NCBI RefSeq assembly: GCF_010728325.1
Contig: NZ_AP022570.1
Coordinates: forward strand, 3,596,001-3,660,000
Reading direction: 5' to 3'
Length of the DNA: 64,000 nucleotides
Origin: Mycolicibacterium poriferae
Lineage (GTDB): Bacteria > Actinomycetota > Actinomycetes > Mycobacteriales > Mycobacteriaceae
The notes beneath the pieces are model-generated. The model did no database searches, had not been told where the DNA came from, and saw nothing but the letters and a program-made list of their open reading frames with translations. Made by a program: the position numbers and the translations under genes. Below are positions 50,938 to 60,076 of the stretch, in pieces (position 1 is the first letter of the stretch; every line of letters begins with the position of its first letter).

Positions 50938-51684
50938 ATGGGACGTGTGGACGGAAAAGTGGCACTGATCAGTGGCGGTGCGCAGGGGATGGGCGCCGCC
51001 GATGCCTGGGCGCTCGTTGCCGAAGGGGGCAAAGTCGTCCTCGGCGACATCCTCGATGACAAGGGCAAGGCGCTGGCGGACGAGATCAACGCCGCGCATC
51101 CCGATTCCGCCCGGTATGTCCACCTCGACGTCACCCAGGCCGACGAGTGGGAGGCCGCGGTCGCGACCGCGGTGAACGACTTCGGTCGGCTCAACGTCCT
51201 GGTCAACAACGCGGGGACCGTCGCACTGGGCATGATCGGACAATTCGACATGGTCAAGTGGCAGAAGGTGATCGACGTCAACCTCACCGGGACCTTCTTG
51301 GGCATGCAGGCCTCGGTGGAAGCGATGAAGGCGGCCGGCGGCGGTTCGATCATCAACATCTCGTCCATCGAAGGGCTGCGCGGCGCGGTCATGGTGCATC
51401 CGTATGTGGCCTCGAAGTGGGCGGTGCGCGGGCTGACCAAGTCGGCCGCACTCGAGCTCGGGCAGTTCAACATCCGCGTCAACTCGGTGCACCCCGGCTT
51501 CATCCGCACCCCGATGACCAAGCATTTCCCCGACAACATGCTGCGCATCCCGCTGGGCCGTCCCGGTCAACCCGACGAGGTGGCGACCTTCGTGGTGTTC
51601 CTGGCCAGCGACGAGTCCCGCTACTCCACGGGTGCCGAGTTCGTGATGGACGGCGGACTGACCAACGACGTGCCGCACAAGTAG
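50938..51684 (+). CDS. fabG3: Short-chain dehydrogenase, FabG3-like hydroxysteroid dehydrogenase
   Basis: A 248-residue classical SDR. The cofactor motif is GGAQGMGAA, the NNAG motif follows, and the catalytic residues are Ser142/143 (INISSIEG), Tyr156 and Lys160 (YVASK). It resembles the M. tuberculosis FabG3/Rv2002 20-beta-hydroxysteroid dehydrogenase that I recall (SRYSTGAEFVMDGG, KTPMTD-like loop), with the KstR box upstream supporting a steroid substrate. Oxidation or reduction of a 3- or 20-hydroxy steroid is likely. Fatty-acid synthesis reductase is a weaker alternative. Confidence 0.82.
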   Translation: MGRVDGKVALISGGAQGMGAADAWALVAEGGKVVLGDILDDKGKALADEINAAHPDSARYVHLDVTQADEWEAAVATAVNDFGRLNVLVNNAGTVALGMIGQFDMVKWQKVIDVNLTGTFLGMQASVEAMKAAGGGSIINISSIEGLRGAVMVHPYVASKWAVRGLTKSAALELGQFNIRVNSVHPGFIRTPMTKHFPDNMLRIPLGRPGQPDEVATFVVFLASDESRYSTGAEFVMDGGLTNDVPHK

Positions 51685-51717
51685 CACTGGGCGCCGAGCG
51701 CCGCTCGACGGTGCGTA

Positions 51718-53022
51718 GTGTCCAGATCTGTGAGTGCACGGGCGGGCATCGTGGTGACGGGGACCGAGGTCCTCACCGGGCGGGTACAGGATCGCAACGG
51801 CCCGTGGCTCGCCGATCGGTTGCTGGAGCTGGGCGTGGATCTGGCCCACATCACGCTGTGCGGTGACCGGCCGGCCGACATCGACGCGCAGCTGCGCTTT
51901 CTGGCCGGCCAGGACCTGGATCTGATCATCACCAGCGGAGGTCTGGGCCCGACGGCCGACGACATGACGGTCGAGCGAGTCGCCCGATTCTGTGGGCGGG
52001 AGCTGGTGTTGGACACCGCGCTGGAAGCGCGGATCAACGACATCGTGACAGGTCTGATGGCCCGCTTTCCCGGGGTGGACGCCGCCGCGGTCCGCGACGC
52101 CAACCGCAAGCAGGCTCTGGTTCCCGCCGGAGCGACGGTGCTCGACCCCGTGGGCACCGCCCCTGGCGTCGTGGTTCCGGGCACCCCGGAGGTCGGTCCC
52201 ACGATCGTCGTGCTGCCCGGCCCGCCGCGGGAACTGCAGCCCATGTGGTCCGCGGCTGTGGCGACCGACGCCGTGCGGGCCGCGATCGCGGGACGCACCG
52301 AGTTCCGTCAGGAGACGGTGCGGATGTTCGGGCTGCCCGAGTCCGGATTGGCCGACACGCTGCGCGACGCCGAGCGCGACGTCACCGGGTTCGACCGCTT
52401 GGAGATCACCACCTGCCTGCGCCGCGGAGAACTGGAGATCGTCACGCGGTTCGAGCCGCAGGACGCCGCCGCGTACTCCGAGCTGCTTGCTGTGCTGCGG
52501 GACCGGCACGGCCGTGAGATCTACTCCGAGGACGGCTCCTCGGTCGACGAGCAGGTGGCCGGGCTCTTGACGGGGCGGCGGCTGGCCGTCGCCGAGTCGT
52601 GCACCGCCGGGTTGCTGACGGCCAGGCTGACCGACCGGCCGGGCTCGTCGGCGTACGTGGCGGGAGGTGTTGCGGCGTATTCGAACGGGGCCAAGACCGA
52701 ACTGCTGGGGGTCGCATCCGGTCTGATCGAGCGGTTCGGTGCGGTGTCCGAACCGGTCGCCGAGGCCATGGCGGCCGGCGCATTGCAGCGTTTCGGCGCA
52801 GACACGGCGGTGGCGATCACCGGGATCGCCGGCCCCGGCGGCGGCACCGAGGACAAGCCGGTCGGCACGGTCTGCTTCACCGTGGCGCTCGCCGAGGACG
52901 GTTCATCGGCGAGGATGCTGACCAGAACCAGTGTGCTTCCCGGCGGTCGCAGCGACGTCCGGGAACGCTCGACGACCGTGGCGATGCACATGCTGCGCCG
53001 AGCGCTGCTCGGCGAGGGATAG
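51718..53022 (+). CDS. cinA: CinA competence/damage-inducible protein
   Basis: A 434-residue protein with both CinA domains: the N-terminal MoaB/COG1058 part ([45 protein letters not shown]) and the C-terminal PncC-like amidase ([41 protein letters not shown]). CinA hydrolyses ADP-ribose and deamidates nicotinamide mononucleotide to recycle NAD. The sequence tracks M. tuberculosis Rv1901 closely. Start is GTG 51718 or 51730. Confidence 0.95.
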   Translation: MSRSVSARAGIVVTGTEVLTGRVQDRNGPWLADRLLELGVDLAHITLCGDRPADIDAQLRFLAGQDLDLIITSGGLGPTADDMTVERVARFCGRELVLDTALEARINDIVTGLMARFPGVDAAAVRDANRKQALVPAGATVLDPVGTAPGVVVPGTPEVGPTIVVLPGPPRELQPMWSAAVATDAVRAAIAGRTEFRQETVRMFGLPESGLADTLRDAERDVTGFDRLEITTCLRRGELEIVTRFEPQDAAAYSELLAVLRDRHGREIYSEDGSSVDEQVAGLLTGRRLAVAESCTAGLLTARLTDRPGSSAYVAGGVAAYSNGAKTELLGVASGLIERFGAVSEPVAEAMAAGALQRFGADTAVAITGIAGPGGGTEDKPVGTVCFTVALAEDGSSARMLTRTSVLPGGRSDVRERSTTVAMHMLRRALLGEG

Positions 53023-53060
53023 GGTGGCAGCGACCAGACCACAGACTTGGAGAATCACTG

Positions 53061-53285
53061 ATGGTTGACACCGACGAGCGGCAGGCCGTCACGGCGCTCG
53101 CCGAGCAGACCGGCTGGCATCACCGGAGCACCGACCGCAGCGACTACTTCGACAAGGGCGTCGTGCGCATCCATGTTCTCTGGCGGGGCGATTCCGCGAT
53201 CACCGGCGGCACGCTCTACCACGACGACATCATGCAGACCTACAGCAGCCACCTGCCGACCGTGCAGGGCTGGCTGAAGCGCTGA
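53061..53285 (+). CDS. Small conserved protein
   Basis: A 74-residue protein starting at ATG with GGAGAATC upstream. The sequence (ALAEQTGWHHRSTDRSDYFDKGVVRIHVLWRGDSAITGG) has balanced secondary structure, not the look of a shadow frame. No family recognised. 38 bases after cinA and likely in its transcript. Confidence 0.7.
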   Translation: MVDTDERQAVTALAEQTGWHHRSTDRSDYFDKGVVRIHVLWRGDSAITGGTLYHDDIMQTYSSHLPTVQGWLKR

Positions 53286-53292
53286 GACCGGC

Positions 53293-54222
53293 TCAGCCCC
53301 TGTTCCGGTCCTTCTGAAAGTCGTCCCACAGTTCGCTCATCGTCGCCATGATGGCCTCGGCCTCGCCGAGGCCGCCCAGATGGCTTTCGCCGGGCAGCGA
53401 ATAGAGCTCCGCGTCGGGCAGCATCGCGACGACGTGCTCGCCGTGCGCGTAGGGCACGATGTGGTCGCGGTCGCCGTGCCACCATCGCACCGGAACCTTG
53501 ACCTCGTCGAGGCGGAAGCCCCAGTCCCGGGCGAAGACCACCACATCGGCGAACGGCGCCGCGAGTTGCTTGCGGCTGCCGTTGAGCAGATCGTCGAGGA
53601 ACATCGCCTTGAACTCCGGGCGCTCCAGCAGCCTGCGGTCGCCCTCCGGGGAAATGCTCGCGTAGAGGTACAGCACCGGCTCGGCGACCGGCTTGATCAG
53701 TCGGATCAGCCCGGTCGCGACTCGGCTCAGCGGTGCTCCGACCCGTTCCAGCACCGGTGCCGCCGGGAGACCGACGTTGCCCATGAGACCGCCGCCGATC
53801 GCATCGGCCCCTCGGGTCGGGGCCACCCCGCCGAGCACGCCGACGGCGATGATCCGTTCGGGCATGGCCGCCGCGCAGCCCAGGGTGTACGGGCCGCCAC
53901 CGGACAGTCCGATGACCGCCATCTTGTCGATGCCCAGGGTGTCGGCGATCGTGCGCAGGTCGTCGGCGAAGTCGATGACGCGGTGGTACTCGTGCGGCGT
54001 CGACGCGCCGATGCCGGGGCGGTCGACGCCGACCAGTCTGATCTGGTTGGCCTCGGCGTAGAGTCGCGCCTCCACCGGGATCTGGCGGCGCGCACCGGGG
54101 GTGCCGTGTAGCCAGAAGATCGCACGACCCTGCGGATCGCCGAACTCAGCGAATCCGATCTGGCGGTCGGAGCCGACGGCAATCTTGCCTTCCAGCTTGG
54201 GTCGGGCGATCTCGATAGCCAT
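53293..54222 (-). CDS. Alpha/beta hydrolase
   Basis: A 309-residue alpha/beta hydrolase with nucleophile Ser107 in GLSGGGP, an oxyanion-forming HGTPGARR loop, acid Asp in HGDRDHIVP and His in GESHLGG. The start at ATG 54222 gives MAIEIARPKLEGKIAVG. Monofunctional ester or epoxide hydrolysis is likely; no lid family specific enough for a substrate. Convergent with the small gene after cinA. Confidence 0.82.
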   Translation of the reverse strand: MAIEIARPKLEGKIAVGSDRQIGFAEFGDPQGRAIFWLHGTPGARRQIPVEARLYAEANQIRLVGVDRPGIGASTPHEYHRVIDFADDLRTIADTLGIDKMAVIGLSGGGPYTLGCAAAMPERIIAVGVLGGVAPTRGADAIGGGLMGNVGLPAAPVLERVGAPLSRVATGLIRLIKPVAEPVLYLYASISPEGDRRLLERPEFKAMFLDDLLNGSRKQLAAPFADVVVFARDWGFRLDEVKVPVRWWHGDRDHIVPYAHGEHVVAMLPDAELYSLPGESHLGGLGEAEAIMATMSELWDDFQKDRNRG

Positions 54223-54250
54223 GCGCGACAGTCTCGCACGCGGCATTCAG

Positions 54251-55738
54251 CTACTTGTGCGGTCCGCCGAAACTCGGTCGGCCGATCCACCCGGCAGGCC
54301 GACGGCCTGCCCACGGGAGGGCCACCTCGAGCTGGGCGGCCAGCTTGAGCAGGATCTCTTCGTCGGGCGCCATCAGCTGAACGCCGATCGGGAGCCCGTC
54401 GGGCGTTTCTCCGACCGGTACCGAGATCGCCGCCCATCCCGTGACGTTGGCCAACGACGTCCAGCCGGTCGTGGCGAATTCGACGTCGAAGAACGCCCGC
54501 GTCGTGGCACGCGGCTGGTCCAGTAGCCGGTAGGGCGGGGGTGGCGTGAGCAAGGTGGGCACCAGCAGCGCGTCGAATCCGACCAACTGGACAGCGAACC
54601 GGCGGGTCTGGGCGTGCACCGCGGCGATGGCACCGGCATATTGTGCCCCACTGGTGGTCAGCCCCTCGCGAATCATCACCCAGGTGCTCGGCTCGAAGTC
54701 GTCCTCGCGGGGTTGTCGACCCAGGTGCTCGGCGGCCAGGTCGTAGAGCGCGACGTTGGAGACCGTGTGCAGCACGGCGACCGCATCAGCGATGGCGTCG
54801 GCGTCGATGCGGGGCGTTCCGGCCTCGATCGCATGCCCGAGTTCTTCCAGCACGGACGCGGTCCGCTGGACGGCAGTCACCACTGCAGGGTCGGTGGCGG
54901 GCCCCGGAAAGGGGGACGCGGTGGCCATCAGGATGCGCTGGGATCGAGGCGGAGTCGCCACCGCCTGCAGGTACGGTTCGGCGGGCGGTGGTGCGGAGTA
55001 GGGGTCGCCGACGGCCGTACCCGCGACCGCGTCGAGAAGCGCGGCGGAGTCACGCACCGTACGGGTCAGCGCGTGTTCGTTGACCAGTCCTTCCAGCCCG
55101 TGCCCGGCGCCGGGGGCGAACGACGTCCGGCCGCGGCGGGGTTTGAGCCCGACCAGCCCGCAGCACGATGCCGGGACCCGGATCGAGCCGGTTCCGTCAC
55201 CGCCCGAGGCGGCCGCCACGATGCCGGCGGCCACAGCCGCCGCCGACCCGCCGCTGGAGCCGCCGGGGGTGATGTCCGGCGACCACGGGTTGACCGTCGG
55301 TCCGAACAGCGAGGGTTCGGTGGTGCAGTGGTTGCCCCACTCCGGGGTGTTCGTCTTACCGAACACCACCAGGCCGGCGTCCAGATACCGTTCCACGATC
55401 CACGCCGTCTCGGCGGCCACGTGAGTGCGCAGGGCGCGCGAACCCATCGCTTCCGGGGCGCCCGCCAGCGACGCACCGAGATCTTTGAGCAGGAAGGGCA
55501 CCCCGGCCAGTGGCCCCGCCGCTCCGGTGCGCAGCACGCCGGAGGCGTCGAGGTCCGCGGCCTGCTGCTGCCCGCGGGCGAACAGGTCGGTGATGACCGC
55601 GTTGAGGTCTCTGCCCGCGTCCAGGCGCAGAAGCGCGGCTTCCAGCAATTCGGCCGCGGTGACCTCGCCCGCGGCCGCCAGGGCCGCTTGCCCGACGGCG
55701 TCGACATCGCCGAGTTCCACCGCATCGGCGAAGTCCAT
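54251..55738 (-). CDS. Amidase-signature enzyme
   Basis: A 495-residue amidase with Lys85 (FLLKD), Ser161 (GGSSGGS) and Ser185 (GTGSIRVPAS); the 24-residue Ser-Ser spacing is conserved. The early FLLKDLGASLAGAPEAMGSRAL and late SVPVGETPDGLPIGVQLMAP segments resemble the NylA/AmiD branch that acts on peptides and cyclic amides. It follows an AraC regulator on the same strand after 109 bases containing an inverted repeat. Different from the allophanate-type amidase at 4478-5893. Confidence 0.83.
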   Translation of the reverse strand: MDFADAVELGDVDAVGQAALAAAGEVTAAELLEAALLRLDAGRDLNAVITDLFARGQQQAADLDASGVLRTGAAGPLAGVPFLLKDLGASLAGAPEAMGSRALRTHVAAETAWIVERYLDAGLVVFGKTNTPEWGNHCTTEPSLFGPTVNPWSPDITPGGSSGGSAAAVAAGIVAAASGGDGTGSIRVPASCCGLVGLKPRRGRTSFAPGAGHGLEGLVNEHALTRTVRDSAALLDAVAGTAVGDPYSAPPPAEPYLQAVATPPRSQRILMATASPFPGPATDPAVVTAVQRTASVLEELGHAIEAGTPRIDADAIADAVAVLHTVSNVALYDLAAEHLGRQPREDDFEPSTWVMIREGLTTSGAQYAGAIAAVHAQTRRFAVQLVGFDALLVPTLLTPPPPYRLLDQPRATTRAFFDVEFATTGWTSLANVTGWAAISVPVGETPDGLPIGVQLMAPDEEILLKLAAQLEVALPWAGRRPAGWIGRPSFGGPHK

Positions 55739-55810
55739 GGTTCGAATGATCCTGTGCGAAGCAATGATCGGCAACTTTGCACCCCATCGGGAGCTCCGGA
55801 GTCCCCGGCA

Positions 55811-55842
55811 CGGTGTCTCTTTTCCCCAGGTGCGAGACACCG
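55811..55842 (-). promoter_or_regulatory. 9-bp inverted repeat between araC and amidase
   Basis: CGGTGTCTC and GAGACACCG are perfect complements 14 bases apart, immediately after the AraC stop. It could be the AraC terminator or an operator for the amidase; there is no U-run. Confidence 0.45.
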
Positions 55843-55847
55843 CGGTT

Positions 55848-56642
55848 TCAGTCGGGTGTGGTTCGCGGTGCGCGGAGGCCGGCTTGGTAGCGACCCGGCG
55901 TCTGCCCGGTGAGCGTGGTGAACGCCTCGATGAAGCTGGTGGGGTTCGACCACCCGCAGGCGATCGAGGTATCGGTCACCGATCGGCCGTCGGCGAGGTG
56001 AACGAGCGCCCGGTGGATGCGAAGCATCGTGCGCCACTTGAGGAAGCTCATCCCGAGTTCGCGGTGGAAGAGCCGCGTGAGCGTACGTTCACCGGCGCCC
56101 ACGGCGCGCCCGAACTCGGCGAGCGTCGTCATCTGAGCCGGGTCCTGGTGCAGCAGCTCGGTCACTGCCCGTAACCGGTCGTCGCGTGGTTCAGGCAGGT
56201 GCAGAGACTGCTCTGCCGTCTCGACGAGTTCATCGACGAGCACCGCCCGCAACCGCGCGTACACCTCCGGTCGTGTCTCGTGCCGGTCGGTCAAGGCCAA
56301 GATGGCCTCACGTAACAGCGGCCCGACCGCGCACACGCTGGGGCGACGGGGGAGCCGCGCGCACAGTTCCGCGGGCAGGACAACGATGCGCACGTCGGTG
56401 TCGCCATGGCAACGGTGGGCGTGTTGGAAGCCGGGCGGCGTCCATGTCACCCGATTGGCTGGTGCGATCCACGTTCCGTACGCCGTCGTGGCCGCCAGTG
56501 CGCCGCTGGCGCAGTACACCAGCTGACCTTCGGCGTGGCGGTGGGCGCCGATACGAGAACCGCCGCGGGCCCGACCGGTGATGTGCGGGGCTCCGGCCGG
56601 ATAGGTCGGCACCGAGGCGACCGAATGGCGGGTTTGGGGCAT
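55848..56642 (-). CDS. AraC-family regulator with cupin sensor
   Basis: A 264-residue regulator. The N-terminal cupin-like domain (AHRHAEGQLVYCASGALAATTAYGTWIAPANRVTWTPPG) senses a ligand; the C-terminal double helix-turn-helix includes SVTDTSIACGWSNPTSFIEAFTTLTGQTPGRY. It is upstream of the amidase on the same strand and divergent from the O-methyltransferase; it may control either. Confidence 0.88.
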   Translation of the reverse strand: MPQTRHSVASVPTYPAGAPHITGRARGGSRIGAHRHAEGQLVYCASGALAATTAYGTWIAPANRVTWTPPGFQHAHRCHGDTDVRIVVLPAELCARLPRRPSVCAVGPLLREAILALTDRHETRPEVYARLRAVLVDELVETAEQSLHLPEPRDDRLRAVTELLHQDPAQMTTLAEFGRAVGAGERTLTRLFHRELGMSFLKWRTMLRIHRALVHLADGRSVTDTSIACGWSNPTSFIEAFTTLTGQTPGRYQAGLRAPRTTPD

Positions 56643-56681
56643 GAGAAGTCACGATACCGGTGGTTGACCAGTATTTGTTAG

Positions 56682-56700
56682 GTCACCCTTACTGGGTAAC
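56682..56700 (+). promoter_or_regulatory. Imperfect inverted repeat upstream of O-methyltransferase
   Basis: GTCACCC and GGGTAAC (6 of 7 complementary) separated by TTACT, 25 bases before the start and close to a TTGACC at 56664; a possible AraC site or core promoter part. Confidence 0.3.
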
Positions 56701-56725
56701 CGCCACTCGCTACGAAGGAGCGCTC

Positions 56726-57418
56726 ATGGAGACCCTCAGTTCACCCCAGATTGCTGACGTGCTGGCCCGACTGTTCGCGGAAGCTCAGGTGGCCGACGGC
56801 CCGCTGTACGCCGAATGGTCCCAGGCGTTGCAGGTCGACGGAGAGGAGATGGCACGGCTGATGGCCCGGGAGGCTCAGGACTACAGGGGTGTCTATCGGG
56901 ATTTCGCCGGGAACTTCCTGAACGTGTCGGCCGAGTTCGGCCAGTTCCTCTACATCTGCGCCCGGGCACGCCGCGCGCGGCACATTGTCGAGTTCGGCAC
57001 CTCCTTCGGCGTCTCGACCATCCACCTCGCGGCAGCATTGCGCGACGGCGGAGGGGGCCGGATGGTGAGTACAGAACTCGAGCCCGCCAAAGCCGAACGT
57101 GCACAGCAGAATCTGAGCGACGCGGGACTCGCTGACGTGGTCGACATTCGCGTCGGTGACGCGTTGGAGACGCTGCAGGACGGCATCGACGACGGTATCG
57201 ACCTCGTGCTGCTCGACGGAGCCTGGAGCCTTTACCTCCCGGTGCTGCGGATCCTCGAATCACGGCTGGCGCCAGGAGCGTTGGTGATCGCCGAGAACGC
57301 CGTCGACGAGTCGGGCGACTATCTCACCTATGTGCGCAACCCCGCCAGCGGATACCGCTCGCTGCCGCTGCCGTTCGAACCCGGCCGCGGCAACGAGATG
57401 TCCGTCTACGTCGCCTGA
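56726..57418 (+). CDS. Class I O-methyltransferase (CCoAOMT-like)
   Basis: A 230-residue SAM-dependent methyltransferase. The SAM loop is VEFGTSFGVSTIHLA, the following acidic residue STELEPAK, and the metal-site Asp segment DLVLLDGAWSLYLP, typical of small caffeoyl-CoA/catechol-type enzymes. GAAGGAG precedes the ATG by seven bases. Divergent from the AraC gene. Acceptor unknown. Confidence 0.87.
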   Translation: METLSSPQIADVLARLFAEAQVADGPLYAEWSQALQVDGEEMARLMAREAQDYRGVYRDFAGNFLNVSAEFGQFLYICARARRARHIVEFGTSFGVSTIHLAAALRDGGGGRMVSTELEPAKAERAQQNLSDAGLADVVDIRVGDALETLQDGIDDGIDLVLLDGAWSLYLPVLRILESRLAPGALVIAENAVDESGDYLTYVRNPASGYRSLPLPFEPGRGNEMSVYVA

Positions 57419-57503
57419 GGCGGTCCGGCCGGACAGACCTGCCCGGCCGGCGGGAGAACCTGTTGCACACCCGTCGATACCGCCTCCGTGCGATACGGGG
57501 GAC

Positions 57504-57746
57504 TCACGCCTGGTCCTCCGCGGATCGACGGGCGACCGCGACCGCCCTGCCGCCGCGGAGCGTGGACTCGGTGAGCGCCAATGCGGCGAGAATGTCGCCG
57601 GCGGTGATGAACAGGCCCCACCAGTACATCCAGCGCAGATCCGGTTCGGGCTGTGCGGCGAAATAGACGACGAGGAAGATCGGGCCGACGAGCCCGAACA
57701 CGAACGTCATCAGCTGGATCCGCAGGTAGACCCGCAACGTGGCCAT
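57504..57746 (-). CDS. Small membrane protein
   Basis: An 80-residue protein with two hydrophobic helices (about residues 12-31 and 40-58) and a basic C-terminus, starting at ATG 57746. The frame extends upstream without a better start. Unknown function. Confidence 0.6.
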   Translation of the reverse strand: MATLRVYLRIQLMTFVFGLVGPIFLVVYFAAQPEPDLRWMYWWGLFITAGDILAALALTESTLRGGRAVAVARRSAEDQA

Positions 57747-57890
57747 CGGCGCACAGTTTCTCCCGGCGGCCGACCGGGCGTCAACGCACAGCGGTGGCAT
57801 ACCGCCGCGGCTCCCGGCGCGAACGCTTAGCCTTGGAGGACGCGACGGTAGCACCGGCCCGACGCGGAGCTGAGGAGGAGTCGAGCAGAC

Positions 57891-58397
57891 ATGCGTCGAA
57901 TCATGCGTACCGCGCTCGCCGCGGCGATGCTGGCGGCGGCGGCCGGTCCGGTGGCGGCCACCGGCGGCGTCCTCGCCTCCACTGCGACCGCCTCCGAAGG
58001 CGCCACGTTCGTTCCGATGAGTCAGGCGTTGCGGCGCTGCGACCACAGTGAGATGCAGTACGTCGGCGCCACCGGTTACGGCCGTGCGTCGGCCCTGATC
58101 GGACGCCAGGGCGGTGAAGTGGTCGCGGACCTGGCGTTCGCCACCGGCCGGCCGAACACCCCCTACGAGGTCAAGCTGATCCAGATGCCACGGTCGTCGG
58201 CCGACCCCTGCCCGGCCGGCGCGGTCGGAGTGTCCGGCACGACGCTGTTCACCGACGGCGCCGGCGCCGCCACCGCGGTCCTGCGCGGTCCGGCGATGGA
58301 CGGCGCGACGGGTGCGTGGGTGTCGCTGACGCGCCCGAGCGCGTTCTCCCAGCTCCCTGAGGAGTTCTACACCTCGGACTTCGTCGCACCGCTGTGA
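57891..58397 (+). CDS. Secreted protein of unknown function
   Basis: A 168-residue protein with a Sec signal (MRRIMRTALAAAMLAAAAGPVAA) and a strong GAGGAGGAG ribosome site. The mature part is beta-rich (EMQYVGATGYGRASALI..., PYEVKLIQMPRSSADPC) with two Cys that may pair. Fourteen bases separate its stop from the convergent yaaA stop region. No family recognised. Confidence 0.72.
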   Translation: MRRIMRTALAAAMLAAAAGPVAATGGVLASTATASEGATFVPMSQALRRCDHSEMQYVGATGYGRASALIGRQGGEVVADLAFATGRPNTPYEVKLIQMPRSSADPCPAGAVGVSGTTLFTDGAGAATAVLRGPAMDGATGAWVSLTRPSAFSQLPEEFYTSDFVAPL

Positions 58398-58412
58398 CAC
58401 CGGCGGGCCGCG

Positions 58413-59159
58413 TCAGGCCGCCACGATGACGGTGAGGTGCTCGCCGCGCCGTTCCACCCGCATGTCCGCGCGCCGCGCCACCGCCGCCACACCCGCGGCA
58501 TCGACCGGTTCGGATCTGGTGCTCGCCAGCGCTCGGGCCAGCCGCCCCTTGTGCGCCTTGTTGAAGTGGCTGACGACGGCGCGTGTGCCATCGGCGCGTT
58601 CGGCGAGGACGTCGACGGTGACCGCGCCCGCGACCTTACCCAGCGCGGCATAGGAGCCCGACCGTAGGTCTACGAGCAGGTCGCGCTCCGCGAGATCGGC
58701 GAGCACCGGGTCCAGCGCCGGCCGCCAACGCGCGGCCAGCGTGGGTAGCCCGGGCAGCCGCGAACCAGCCGACAGCCGGTAGGCCGGGATGGGATCTCCG
58801 GCCCGCAGCAGCCCGAAAAGCGCCGATCCGACGGCCAACCGGGAGTACGCGCGCTCGGCCGCCGCACCGCGCAGCGACGCCATGTCGAGGGCGTCGTAGA
58901 GCACGCCGGTGTAGCGGCGGATCGCGGGCAGAGTGGGCGCGGTGCGCAGCGCGGCGTTGCGGTCGATCTCGGCGTCCTGCGCTGCGGACAGTCCGAGCGC
59001 CGCGCGACTGGCACCGCGGTCTCCGGCGAGCTCGATCAGGCGATCGATCAGATCGCTTCGTACCGGGTTCAGGTCGGGGCAGCTCAGCCTGTCCAACTCC
59101 AGGGCCGGGCCTTCGCCGCCGGGGTGCTTGGTCTCCGACGGCGGCAGCAACACGATCAC
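58413..59159 (-). CDS. yaaA: YaaA (UPF0246) peroxide-stress protein
   Basis: A 248-residue protein of the YaaA family, opening MIVLLPPSETKHPGGEG and carrying the conserved LDLRSGSYAAL-type and VVSHFNKAHKGRLARAL segments; in E. coli YaaA lowers free iron and protects DNA during peroxide stress. The C-terminal lysine-rich patch binds DNA. Length equals the family norm. Relevant to the iron-handling genes at 12-14 kb only by theme, not by position. Confidence 0.9.
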   Translation of the reverse strand: MIVLLPPSETKHPGGEGPALELDRLSCPDLNPVRSDLIDRLIELAGDRGASRAALGLSAAQDAEIDRNAALRTAPTLPAIRRYTGVLYDALDMASLRGAAAERAYSRLAVGSALFGLLRAGDPIPAYRLSAGSRLPGLPTLAARWRPALDPVLADLAERDLLVDLRSGSYAALGKVAGAVTVDVLAERADGTRAVVSHFNKAHKGRLARALASTRSEPVDAAGVAAVARRADMRVERRGEHLTVIVAA

Positions 59160-59181
59160 GCCGCAGACGCTAGCGCGCCGC

Positions 59182-59808
59182 TCAACCGGCGGGCGGCGGC
59201 GGGGGAACGGGTGCGCCCGGCGGCGGTGGGGGAACGGGTGCGCCCGGCGGCGGCGCGTCCTGAGCCATCATCACCACCGGCGCTCCCGGCGGTGGGGGCA
59301 GCGCGCCCGGAGGAGGCGGCGGAGGCAGCGCACCCGGCGGAGGCGGCGGCAGCGCACCCGGGGGAGGCAGCGCACCCGGAGGAGGCGGCGGGCCCATCGG
59401 CGGAGCCAGGGCAGGCGCCGGCGCCGGAGGCTCATTGGCCGGCATCGGCAGGAACATGTGGTTGGTGAACTGATCCTGGTAGGCGCCGCCACCACCGATC
59501 TTCACCCCGCCGCCTTCACCGGACGACACCGGCGTGCCGTCGGGCAGCGTCACCGCGGTGTGGCCGCTGTTCCAGCCGACAACCAGCGCCCCGGGCTCAC
59601 TACCGTGCTGGAAGCCCCGCTCGAGCAGCTCCCGCTCGATGTTGCCGGTGTGAAACCGGTCACCGTAGACGGGCCTGCCGGTCGCAGCGTTGGTCACCCA
59701 GGAGACCAGGCCCGAGCAGTCGGTGCCCGACGGGGAATCACCACCGACGACGTACGGAGTACCCGACACCTGGTTGACAAGAGTCAAGAGCGTCGCGAGA
59801 GCAAACAT
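59182..59808 (-). CDS. NlpC/P60-type cell-wall peptidase with Pro-rich tail
   Basis: A 208-residue protein. Residues 10-125 are an NlpC/P60-like fold with Cys31 (GTDCSGLVSW) and His83 (GHTAV); the sequence GTPYVVGGDSPSGTDCSG and GGGVKIGGGGAYQDQF resembles the N-terminal peptidase of mycobacteriophage lysins and related chromosomal proteins. A long PPPGALPPP tail follows. The first 20 residues are only weakly hydrophobic, so there may be no signal peptide. A CRP-like site lies 42 bases upstream. Confidence 0.75.
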   Translation of the reverse strand: MFALATLLTLVNQVSGTPYVVGGDSPSGTDCSGLVSWVTNAATGRPVYGDRFHTGNIERELLERGFQHGSEPGALVVGWNSGHTAVTLPDGTPVSSGEGGGVKIGGGGAYQDQFTNHMFLPMPANEPPAPAPALAPPMGPPPPPGALPPPGALPPPPPGALPPPPPPGALPPPPGAPVVMMAQDAPPPGAPVPPPPPGAPVPPPPPAG

Positions 59809-60076
59809 GCGGCCGGACGTTAACAGAGGTCTCTAAAACGTCCAAAATCTGTGACGGCGAGCACAATACGGACATCGATTTCACCAAAGTCACGAAAAAT
59901 CGTCCAAAGACGTTGCGCACGCGACATATTCGCGGGTCAACGCACTGCCTGTCGACAACGGCCAAAAGCATTGCTGGTCAGCAAGTTTCGTTGAGACACG
60001 GCGGGGTCACAACGTGATATCCGTCCGGAGTCGGCGCCCAGCGCCCGATTCGCGGCCGCACGACCACCAGCAGACC
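59809..60076. other. 268-bp intergenic region
   Basis: More A/T than its surroundings and without a gene. It contains the CRP-like site and the end of the phosphodiesterase gene region on the minus strand; no terminator with a U-run was seen. Confidence 0.5.
59851..59866. promoter_or_regulatory. CRP-like site
   Basis: TGTGACGGCGAGCACA matches TGTGANNNNNNTCACA with one mismatch and lies 42 bases upstream of the NlpC/P60 start. Confidence 0.5.

Noticed and set aside
50338..52509. A 723-codon open frame on the minus strand
   Set aside because: It runs antisense through fabG3 and cinA and has Arg/His/Gln-rich shadow composition with no fold.
59182..59808. Prophage remnant
   Set aside because: Only one lysin-like domain is present; no integrase, structural genes or attachment repeats were found around it.
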